In this document: in pieces, positions 44,322-51,079 of the stretch
Position numbering within the stretch: the first letter of the stretch is position 1
Layout of the letters: each line of letters opens with the position of its first letter
NCBI GenBank assembly: GCA_017405865.1
Contig: JAFQZN010000042.1
Location: 1-52,795, forward strand
Direction: 5' to 3'
DNA length: 52,795 bases
Source of the DNA: Oscillospiraceae bacterium
GTDB taxonomy: Bacteria; Bacillota; Clostridia; Oscillospirales; Oscillospiraceae
Made by a program: the position numbers and the translations under genes
Notes under the pieces: model-generated
Seen by the model: only the letters and a program-made list of their open reading frames with translations
What the model was told of the DNA's origin: nothing
Databases searched by the model: none

Positions 44322-45050
44322 ATGCAGCGACTGGACCGATTTCTCTCCGAGGCGGGCGTGGAGTCACGCAGGAAAGTGAAGGACGTCATCCGCTCCGGCA
44401 GGGTGACGGTGAACGGCGCCGTCTGCACCGTGCCGGAGCAAAAGATTGACGAGACAAGCGCAACCGTCACCCTCGACGGTCAAACGGTTGGCAGGGGCGA
44501 CAGGCGGATCGTCGTGATGCTCCATAAGCCTGCAGGCTGCGTGACGGCTGCGACGGACGCGCGGTATCCGACCGTCATGGAGCAGCTTCCGCCGCAGTAC
44601 CGGCGGTTGATGCCGATCGGGCGGCTGGATATGGACACGGAAGGGCTGCTCCTGTTTACCAACGACGGAGATCTTGCCCACCGCCTGCTCTCACCGAAGA
44701 AAGGGATCGAAAAATGCTACTATGCCGAGCATGCCGGTACGGCGGATGCGGAAGACGTAGCCGCCTTTGCGAAGGGCTGCGTTTTGAGAGACGGGACGAC
44801 GTGCCTGCCTGCAGTGCTTGAGCCGCTCGGAGAAGGGAAGTCACTCGTCCGGGTGAGAGAGGGCAAGTATCATCAGGTACGCCGCATGCTTGCCAGCCGG
44901 AACAAACCCGTTTCTTATCTGCGGCGGATTTCAGAGGGGACCCTTGCGTTGGGCGACCTTCCACTCGGAATGTCACGTGAACTGACAAATGAGGAAATCG
45001 AGCGATTGGAATCTGTTCATTTTGACGAAAAATTTTTCAATCAAAACTGA
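44322..45050 (+). CDS. RsuA/RluB-family pseudouridine synthase
   Basis: A 242-residue rRNA pseudouridine synthase. An S4 RNA-binding domain (residues 1-60, QRLDRFLSEAGVESRRK, GRVTVNG) precedes the catalytic domain with PIGRLDMDTEGLLLFTNDGDLAH (catalytic Asp in GRLDMDT) and KYHQVRRMLA. Length fits RsuA (16S rRNA U516), though RluB/RluE cannot be excluded. SD AAGGAG before ATG. Confidence 0.93.
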   Translation: MQRLDRFLSEAGVESRRKVKDVIRSGRVTVNGAVCTVPEQKIDETSATVTLDGQTVGRGDRRIVVMLHKPAGCVTAATDARYPTVMEQLPPQYRRLMPIGRLDMDTEGLLLFTNDGDLAHRLLSPKKGIEKCYYAEHAGTADAEDVAAFAKGCVLRDGTTCLPAVLEPLGEGKSLVRVREGKYHQVRRMLASRNKPVSYLRRISEGTLALGDLPLGMSRELTNEEIERLESVHFDEKFFNQN

Positions 45051-45155
45051 AACATTTTGCTCAAAAATTTTTGTCCGCTTTGTCAAAATTCACGAAAAAC
45101 TATAAAAAATCCATAAAATCGCGCCTCCAAAATGAAATAAAATGTCTAAAAAGAC
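45051..45155. other. A/T-rich gap, no gene
   Basis: A 105-bp run rich in A and T between the synthase stop and the next promoter. It contains a 12-bp AT palindrome near 45063-45074 and A-tracts that could act as an UP element for the promoter at 45156. No clear terminator with a GC stem is visible. Confidence 0.5.
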
Positions 45156-45184
45156 TTGCAATCTGTTGAAGAATGGAGTATGAT
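45156..45184 (+). promoter_or_regulatory. Promoter of the PucR/CdaR-ftsEX unit
   Basis: -35 TTGCAA (45156-45161), 17-bp spacer, -10 TATGAT (45179-45184), preceded by A-tracts. Confidence 0.82.
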
Positions 45185-45198
45185 TGCATGTAGAATTT

Positions 45199-45218
45199 TG
45201 CCGAGAGTCGGCATTTTT
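45199..45218 (+). terminator. Leader hairpin with T-run
   Basis: 6-bp arms TGCCGA (45199-45204) and TCGGCA (45208-45213) followed by T5 (45214-45218). It starts about 8 nt into the transcript and ends 23 nt before the ATG. It may be an attenuator or a weak leader terminator. Confidence 0.5.
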
Positions 45219-45241
45219 CCGAAAGACAAGGAGGACGGCTT

Positions 45242-46333
45242 ATGGCGAGTCGTATGTTTCAGAGTGTGATCGAACAGCTTTCTGAGGCCTCGCAGCGGAC
45301 GATCGGCGTGATGGACGCAGAGGGAACCGTGATTTCCTGCGGCAGCACGGCGCTGCTCGGGGAGCGCTTCACCGATGCGGTTGCCGCAGTGAACGCTGAC
45401 CCGGAAAAGCCGGTCTGCGTCGGCAATCGTACGTTCTATGCGCTGAAGGGATGGAACTCCGCCTTCGGTTATTGCGTCTTTACTGACGGGACGGACGAAC
45501 AGTCAGCCGCGATCTGCCGCATGGCGCAGGTGTCCCTCGGCTTCACCAGAAGCTATTACGAGGAAAAGCATGACAAGGGCACCTTCGTGAAAAATATCAT
45601 CACGGACAATATCCTGCCCGGCGACATCTATATTCGCGCGAAGGAACTGCATTTCCAGACGGAGCAGCCGCGCGTTGTCTTCCTCGTCCGCCAGCGCGGT
45701 CACGCGGACGTCGCCGTTGTAGAGCTGCTGCAGTCCATGTTCGGCGACCAGCAGGACTTCGTCATCAGCGTCAACGAGACGGATCAAGCCGTGATCTGCC
45801 ACGTTTCGCCGGACGTGACCGGGGAAGAACTGACGCAAATGGCGAAAAACATCGAAGAACGACTCAAAACGGAGCTGTTTGCCCGCACGACGATCGGCAT
45901 CGGCACGGTGTCGGAGCATCTGCGCGAGCTTGCCGATTCGTATAAGGAAGCGCAGGTCGCCATCGAGATCGGCAAGGTGTTCGACCCCGAGAAGACCGTG
46001 ATCAATTACGAAAACCTCGGCATCGGGCGCTTGATCTATCAGCTTCCGACGACGCTTTGCGATATTTTCCTTTCCGAGGTGTTCAAGAAAAACTCCATCG
46101 ACTCTCTGGATCAGGAAACGCTCTTTACCATCAACATGTTCTTTGAAAACAGCCTCAACGTCTCCGAGACGTCTCGCAAGCTGTTCGTCCACAGAAACAC
46201 GCTCGTCTACCGTCTGGAGAAGATCAAGAAGCTGACGGGGCTCGATCTGCGCGAATTTGACGACGCGATTATCTTCAAGGTCGCGCTGATGGTCAAAAAA
46301 TATCTCGCTTCCCGCGAGAACCGAATGAAGTAA
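45242..46333 (+). CDS. PucR/CdaR-type transcriptional regulator
   Basis: A 363-residue regulator. The C-terminal helix-turn-helix (NVSETSRKLFVHRNTLVYRLEKIKKLTGLDL, in two halves from residue about 302) is that of PucR/CdaR proteins; a central GGDEF-like/sensory region (ARTTIGIGTVSEHLREL) and an N-terminal domain of about 110 residues precede it. It would regulate transcription in response to an unknown signal. It stands 16 bp before ftsE with SD AAGGAGG for its own start, so it probably belongs to the same transcript. Confidence 0.85.
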   Translation: MASRMFQSVIEQLSEASQRTIGVMDAEGTVISCGSTALLGERFTDAVAAVNADPEKPVCVGNRTFYALKGWNSAFGYCVFTDGTDEQSAAICRMAQVSLGFTRSYYEEKHDKGTFVKNIITDNILPGDIYIRAKELHFQTEQPRVVFLVRQRGHADVAVVELLQSMFGDQQDFVISVNETDQAVICHVSPDVTGEELTQMAKNIEERLKTELFARTTIGIGTVSEHLRELADSYKEAQVAIEIGKVFDPEKTVINYENLGIGRLIYQLPTTLCDIFLSEVFKKNSIDSLDQETLFTINMFFENSLNVSETSRKLFVHRNTLVYRLEKIKKLTGLDLREFDDAIIFKVALMVKKYLASRENRMK

Positions 46334-46349
46334 GGAATCTGGTGTTACT

Positions 46350-47027
46350 ATGATTGATTTAATCAACGTTACAAAAACGTATGAAACCGGAACGCATGCG
46401 CTCAACGGCATTGATATGCACATTGACGACGGTGAATTCGTCTTTCTGGTCGGTCAGTCCGGCTCGGGCAAGTCGACCATTATCAAGCTGCTGACGGCAG
46501 AGCTGAAGCCGACCTCCGGCTCCATTCTGGTCAACGGCTACAAGCTCGAATCCATCAAGCGTTCCTCCATCCCCTATATGCGCCGTACGTTGGGCGTCAT
46601 CTTCCAGGACTTCCGCCTGATCGAAAACAAGACGGTCTACGAAAACGTCGCCTTTGCCATGCGCGTGATCGGCGCTTCCAACAAGGAAATCAAGAAGCGC
46701 GTGCCTTACGTGCTCGAGCTGGTTGGGCTGGAGAACAAGGGGCGCCGTTTGCCGAACGAGCTGTCCGGCGGCGAGCAGCAGCGTGTTGCGATCGCCCGCG
46801 CCCTGATCAACAACCCCACGATGATCATTGCTGACGAGCCGACCGGCAACCTCGACCCGGCGCGTTCGTTTGAGATCATGCTCCTGCTGGAGAAGATCAA
46901 CGCCCTCGGCACGACCGTCATGGTCGTCACCCATGAGAAGGGGCTTGTCGACCGCTTCACCAAGCGCGTCGTACACATTGATGAAGGCCGCGTGATCAGC
47001 GACGGAATGGACGGGTACGTGGTATGA
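46350..47027 (+). CDS. ftsE: Cell division ATP-binding protein FtsE
   Basis: A 225-residue ABC ATPase. Walker A GQSGSGKS at 35-42, Q-loop FQDFRLI, signature LSGGEQQRVAIARAL, Walker B MIIADEPTGNLDP and H-loop VVTHEK are intact. With FtsX it regulates wall hydrolases at the septum. Start ATG after TAAGGAA; its stop overlaps ftsX (ATGA). Confidence 0.96.
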   Translation: MIDLINVTKTYETGTHALNGIDMHIDDGEFVFLVGQSGSGKSTIIKLLTAELKPTSGSILVNGYKLESIKRSSIPYMRRTLGVIFQDFRLIENKTVYENVAFAMRVIGASNKEIKKRVPYVLELVGLENKGRRLPNELSGGEQQRVAIARALINNPTMIIADEPTGNLDPARSFEIMLLLEKINALGTTVMVVTHEKGLVDRFTKRVVHIDEGRVISDGMDGYVV

Positions 47028-47905
47028 AACACAATAATTTCGGATATTTGTTGGGCGAAGGCTTCCGCGCCGTCTTCAAGCATGGCTTTATGTCCTTCGC
47101 GGCAATCAGCATTACGGTTGCCTGCCTTGTCATCATCAACAGCTTCCTGCTGATTTGCTACAACCTCAATCTGACGGTGGAGGACGTGCAGAAGGAGACG
47201 CGGATCGTCGTCTGCATCGACGAGAGCTATACCGAGGCGGAGTCCAAGAGCGTCGGTTCCGACATCAATCTGCTTGACAACGTTGCCAACGCAAAATTCA
47301 TCTCCCGTTCAGAAGCGCTGCAGAGCTTCATCGGCGACTCCGATCAGTCCCTGTTCGAGGGGTTGGATCCGCAGTCCATGCGCGACCAGTTTGAGATCAC
47401 GCTCGTCGATAACGCCAAGATCGCCGAGACGAAGTCTGCGCTTGAGAACGTGACCGGCGTGGCGGACGTCTACGCGGATATTGAGGTCGGCAATGCGCTG
47501 GCGACCATCCGCACGGTGCTGTATATCGCGTCGCTGGCGATCGCCGCCGTTCTGCTCGTCGTCTCTCTGATTATTATTTCCAATACGATCCGTCTGGCCA
47601 TGCTGGATCGCCGCGAGGAGATCGCGATCATGAAGATGGTCGGCGCAACGAACAGCTTTATCCGCTTCCCGTTCTTCGTGGAGGGCTTTATTCTCGGCTT
47701 CTTCGGCGCGGTGCTTTCGTTCTTCATCGAATGGGGCCTGTACGAGCTGATCCGCGAAGCGATCCTGAATACGGGGCTGGAGGTTCTGACGGTCGTTCCG
47801 TTTACCGAGGTTTTGCTCCCAATGGCGGTGATCTGCGCCGGCGCCGGTTTCTTCATCGGCATCTTCGGCAGCCTGATGTCCATCCGCCGCTTCCTGAAGG
47901 TATAA
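47024..47905 (+). CDS. ftsX: Cell division permease FtsX
   Basis: A 293-residue membrane protein with one N-terminal helix (residues about 20-43), an outer domain of about 110 residues (VVCIDESYTEAESKSVGSDI) and three C-terminal helices with the FtsX core MLDRREEIAIMKMVGATNSFIRFPF. It is the channel-less partner of FtsE and transmits ATP hydrolysis to an exterior peptidoglycan hydrolase, here likely the M23 protein 40 bp downstream. Confidence 0.95.
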   Translation: MKHNNFGYLLGEGFRAVFKHGFMSFAAISITVACLVIINSFLLICYNLNLTVEDVQKETRIVVCIDESYTEAESKSVGSDINLLDNVANAKFISRSEALQSFIGDSDQSLFEGLDPQSMRDQFEITLVDNAKIAETKSALENVTGVADVYADIEVGNALATIRTVLYIASLAIAAVLLVVSLIIISNTIRLAMLDRREEIAIMKMVGATNSFIRFPFFVEGFILGFFGAVLSFFIEWGLYELIREAILNTGLEVLTVVPFTEVLLPMAVICAGAGFFIGIFGSLMSIRRFLKV

Positions 47906-47945
47906 TCTGAAAAAACGGATTTGTATTTGAGATAGGAGGAATACT

Positions 47946-49205
47946 ATGTACAAGTACAGAAGACTGTTGATTTCTCTGATCGCCGGTCTGTTAGTCATTT
48001 CTCTGCTCGCGGGCTTCGTCGTGATGATCGTCAACGCAAAGACCTCCGCCGAGATTCAGGCGGAGATCGACGAGCTGGAGGGTCAGTCGGACGAGCTGGA
48101 GCAGCAGCGCAGTGAGCTGGAAGCGCAGATTACGGAGAATGAGAATAAAACGCTGAATATCGTCGAACAGAAGGCGCAGGTCGATCAGGAGATCGAGCTG
48201 ACGCGTCTCGAGATCGAAAACGTCACCGAACAGGTACACCAGTACAATCTGCTGATTTCCGAGAAGCAGGCCGAACTGGATGAGCTGCAGGGCAGACAGG
48301 ACGATCTCTTTGCCCGCTACAAGCTGCGCATGCGCGCCATGCAGGAGCGCGGCGAGGTGTCCTTCTGGTCGGTGCTGATCGACGCGGAGAGCTTTGCCGA
48401 TATGCTCAACTGCCGCGCCATGATCGAGGAGATTGCAAAAACCGATCAGCGCATGATGGACGAGATGCGCGCGCTTGCTTCCGAGGTCATTGCCGCCAAG
48501 GAAGACCTCGCGGCGCAGAAGGTCATTCTGGAGCAGAAGAAGGCGGAGCTGACACAGGCGCAGCAGCTTCTGGATGAAAAGCGCGCCGAGTCGGATCAGC
48601 TGCTTTCGGAGCTGGTTGCAGATAAGATCGAGCTGATCAAGCTCGACGAGGAATATGAGGCGCAGCTGACGGCGCTGACCGATTCGATCGCCGCGCTGGA
48701 GGCTGAAAAGACGGCCGCCCTGCAGGCGGAATGGATCGCGGCGCATCCGCCCGCACCTCCCACGCCGGACAATCCCGACCCGCAGCCGGTCTATCCGAGC
48801 AACGGCGAAGGCTTCCTGTTCCCGCTCGACCGCAGCGGCTATGTGTGCGTCACAAGCTCTTACGGCTACCGCGTCCACCCCATCACAGGCAACTATACGA
48901 TGCACAACGGCGTCGATCTTGCAGCCTATGAAGGCACCGCGATCTATGCCACCAAGAGCGGCTATGTCACCACCGCGACCTATAACTACGCTTACGGCTA
49001 CTACGTAACGATCAACCACATGGACGGCTTCTCGTCGCTCTACGGACATATGACCCACTACATCGTCAGTGAAGGACAGTTCGTCTCGCAGGGTCAGGTC
49101 ATCGGCTACGTCGGCTCGACCGGCTATTCCACCGGACCGCACCTGCATTTTACCATTTATTATAACGGCGATACCGTCAACCCGATGAACTATATTTCCG
49201 GCTGA
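47946..49205 (+). CDS. Coiled-coil M23 murein hydrolase (PcsB/EnvC-like)
   Basis: A 419-residue exported protein: signal or anchor helix (7-31), a long coiled coil (about 33-260, heptads such as ELEGQSDELEQQRSELEAQI), a Pro-rich linker (NPDPQPVYPSNGEG) and an M23 endopeptidase domain with HNGVD, LYGHM and the HLHF ligand motif. The zinc site is complete, so unlike EnvC it may cut peptidoglycan itself. Co-located with ftsEX it is the probable hydrolase partner. SD TAGGAGG before ATG. Confidence 0.92.
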   Translation: MYKYRRLLISLIAGLLVISLLAGFVVMIVNAKTSAEIQAEIDELEGQSDELEQQRSELEAQITENENKTLNIVEQKAQVDQEIELTRLEIENVTEQVHQYNLLISEKQAELDELQGRQDDLFARYKLRMRAMQERGEVSFWSVLIDAESFADMLNCRAMIEEIAKTDQRMMDEMRALASEVIAAKEDLAAQKVILEQKKAELTQAQQLLDEKRAESDQLLSELVADKIELIKLDEEYEAQLTALTDSIAALEAEKTAALQAEWIAAHPPAPPTPDNPDPQPVYPSNGEGFLFPLDRSGYVCVTSSYGYRVHPITGNYTMHNGVDLAAYEGTAIYATKSGYVTTATYNYAYGYYVTINHMDGFSSLYGHMTHYIVSEGQFVSQGQVIGYVGSTGYSTGPHLHFTIYYNGDTVNPMNYISG

Positions 49206-49224
49206 CCTGATCGGTTGATCCCGA

Positions 49225-49251
49225 CCCGGAGCCTGCACTGCAGGCTCCGGG
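49225..49251 (+). other. GC-rich hairpin between hydrolase and Ctp gene
   Basis: 11-bp arms at 49225-49235 and 49241-49251 with a 5-nt loop but no U-run behind it. It lies 20-46 nt after the stop and may adjust downstream transcription or mRNA ends rather than terminate fully. Confidence 0.55.
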
Positions 49252-49283
49252 CATACAATTATCTATGCGCATCGGAGGCTGCT

Positions 49284-50498
49284 ATGAAACACTATAATTC
49301 CATTTTGAAAAAAACGCTCTGCATCCTGCTTGTGTTTGGCGTCTGTCTTTCGCTGACCGGCTGCTATATCCACAGCACGATCACACAGCCGACCCAGAAC
49401 AGCGCCGTAACGCCTGCCGAGACGCAGGACACGGCATACAAGGAAAAATTGGACGAGATCGTTTCGATTCTGGACCAGTACTACGTTGACGGCTATTCTA
49501 CGGATGAACTGGGCGACTATTTAGCCGAGGCTGCCATTGCCTCGACCGGCGACAAGTGGAGCTACTATATCAGCGCCGAGGATTACGCCGCCTATCAGGA
49601 GGGCAATGCGAATGCATACGTGGGCATCGGCGTGACGATCCAGATGACGAATGAGGACGATCCCGGCTTCTCTATCGTATCCGTGTCGCATAACAGCCCT
49701 GCCGAGGCGGCCGGGCTGCAGATCGGCGATATGATCGTCGCCGTAGAGGGCGAAAACGCCGTGCAGATGGGCATGACCGAGGCGCAGCACCGCGTACGCG
49801 GCGAAGAGGGAACGGATATTACGATCACGATCCTGCGCGACGGTGAGGAATTTGACGTAACGATCACAAGGCAGACGATCGAGATCGAGGTCGTGGTCTA
49901 CGAGTTGCTGGAAAACAACGTCGGCTATATTAAGATCAACAACTTTGATACCCATTCCTCCCGCGATGCGATCGCGGCAATCGAGGCATTGATGCAGCAG
50001 GGCGCGGATTCGCTGATTTTCGATTTGCGCTTCAATCCCGGCGGCATGAAGCACGAGCTGGTCGCACTGCTCGACTACCTCCTGCCGGAAGGCCCGCTCT
50101 TCCGCTCCGTGGATTACAAGGGCAAGGAGGACGTCGATTATTCCGACGCGAGCTATCTTGATATGCCGATGGCGGTTCTGATCAACGACGATTCTTATTC
50201 TGCGGCGGAATTCTTCGCTGCTGCGCTGCAGGAATATGAAGCCGGCGTCATCGTCGGCACGCAGACCTGCGGCAAGGCGAATTATCAGCAGACCTTCCGC
50301 TTGAGCGACGGCTCCGCGATCGCGATCTCCACCGGTCACTATCAGACGCCGCACGGCGTTACGCTCGCGGACGTCGGCGTGACGCCGGACGTGATTGTCG
50401 AGGTCGACGACGAGACGTATCTGAACCTGTATTACGAGAAGATCGCGCATGAGGACGACGAGCAGCTGCAGGCGGCGATTGACGCGCTCGGCAAATAA
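49284..50498 (+). CDS. S41-family carboxy-terminal processing protease, lipoprotein
   Basis: A 404-residue Ctp-type protease. It has a lipoprotein signal (lipobox LTGC, Cys27), a PDZ domain (GFSIVSVSHNSPAEAAGLQIGD) and the S41 catalytic core with NDDSYSAAEFFAAAL (serine) and TCGKANYQQ (lysine). It probably trims exported proteins near the septum. The start is the ATG at 49284 after CGGAGG. Its location after ftsEX and the M23 gene suggests the hydrolase or FtsX as substrate (inference). Confidence 0.92.
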   Translation: MKHYNSILKKTLCILLVFGVCLSLTGCYIHSTITQPTQNSAVTPAETQDTAYKEKLDEIVSILDQYYVDGYSTDELGDYLAEAAIASTGDKWSYYISAEDYAAYQEGNANAYVGIGVTIQMTNEDDPGFSIVSVSHNSPAEAAGLQIGDMIVAVEGENAVQMGMTEAQHRVRGEEGTDITITILRDGEEFDVTITRQTIEIEVVVYELLENNVGYIKINNFDTHSSRDAIAAIEALMQQGADSLIFDLRFNPGGMKHELVALLDYLLPEGPLFRSVDYKGKEDVDYSDASYLDMPMAVLINDDSYSAAEFFAAALQEYEAGVIVGTQTCGKANYQQTFRLSDGSAIAISTGHYQTPHGVTLADVGVTPDVIVEVDDETYLNLYYEKIAHEDDEQLQAAIDALGK

Positions 50499-50502
50499 GT
50501 GC

Positions 50503-50531
50503 TTGACAGAACTTGCGCTTTCCTCTATAAT
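50503..50531 (+). promoter_or_regulatory. Consensus promoter of greA-lysS
   Basis: -35 TTGACA (50503-50508), 17-bp spacer, -10 TATAAT (50526-50531): identical to sigma-A consensus. Confidence 0.95.
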
Positions 50532-50566
50532 CATTGCGCATATTTGTATTATTGGAGGCTCATGGC

Positions 50567-51046
50567 ATGGCAAAAGAATACAAACTGACCAGAGACCGCT
50601 TGAGAGAACTCGAAGCGGAGCTGCACTATCTGAAAACCATCGGAAAAACGGAAGTCGCAGAGCAGATCAAGGAAGCGCGTTCTTTTGGCGACCTTTCCGA
50701 AAACAGCGAATACGATGAAGCGATGAACGAGCAGGCGAGAGTCTTCGGCAGAATCAGCGAGATCGAGGAGATCATGTCCCATGCCGTCGTGATCGACGAA
50801 ACGACGGACGCCGCAGACGAAAACCGCGTCGGCATCGGCTGCACCGTCAAGGTGCGCGACCTCGAGCTGGATGAGACGGAGGTTTTTGCGATCGTCGGCT
50901 CGCAGGAAGCGAACCCGATGGAAAACCGCATTTCTGACGACTCTCCCTTCGGAAAAGCCCTGCTTGGAAAGCTGATCGGCGACGTCGTCGACGTCGAAGC
51001 GCCCGCCGGCACGATCCGCGTTGAGATTCTGGACGTAAACCGCTGA
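50567..51046 (+). CDS. greA: Transcription elongation factor GreA
   Basis: A 159-residue GreA. An N-terminal coiled coil (residues about 10-75, with KEARSFGDLSENSEYDEA at the tip region) and the C-terminal FKBP-like domain (DDSPFGKALLGKLIGD) are normal. It rescues backtracked RNA polymerase. The start ATG at 50567 follows TTGGAGGC; the frame from 50534 is rejected. A consensus promoter drives it. Confidence 0.96.
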   Translation: MAKEYKLTRDRLRELEAELHYLKTIGKTEVAEQIKEARSFGDLSENSEYDEAMNEQARVFGRISEIEEIMSHAVVIDETTDAADENRVGIGCTVKVRDLELDETEVFAIVGSQEANPMENRISDDSPFGKALLGKLIGDVVDVEAPAGTIRVEILDVNR

Positions 51047-51052
51047 AATTTA

Positions 51053-51066
51053 CTGCCGTTCGGCAG
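51053..51066 (+). other. Small hairpin in the greA-lysS gap
   Basis: CTGCC/GGCAG arms (51053-51057 and 51062-51066) around GTTC, just before the lysS ribosome site GGAG at 51070-51073. It has no U-run. Confidence 0.4.
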
Positions 51067-51079
51067 AATGGAGAAAACT

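Noticed and set aside
45051-45155. Origin or tRNA gene in the A/T-rich gap
   Set aside because: No DnaA boxes, no cloverleaf and no neighbouring replication genes are visible.
47991-49238. Open frame of 415 codons on the minus strand
   Set aside because: Antisense to the coiled-coil M23 gene; Leu/Arg-rich translation reflects heptad codons on the other strand.
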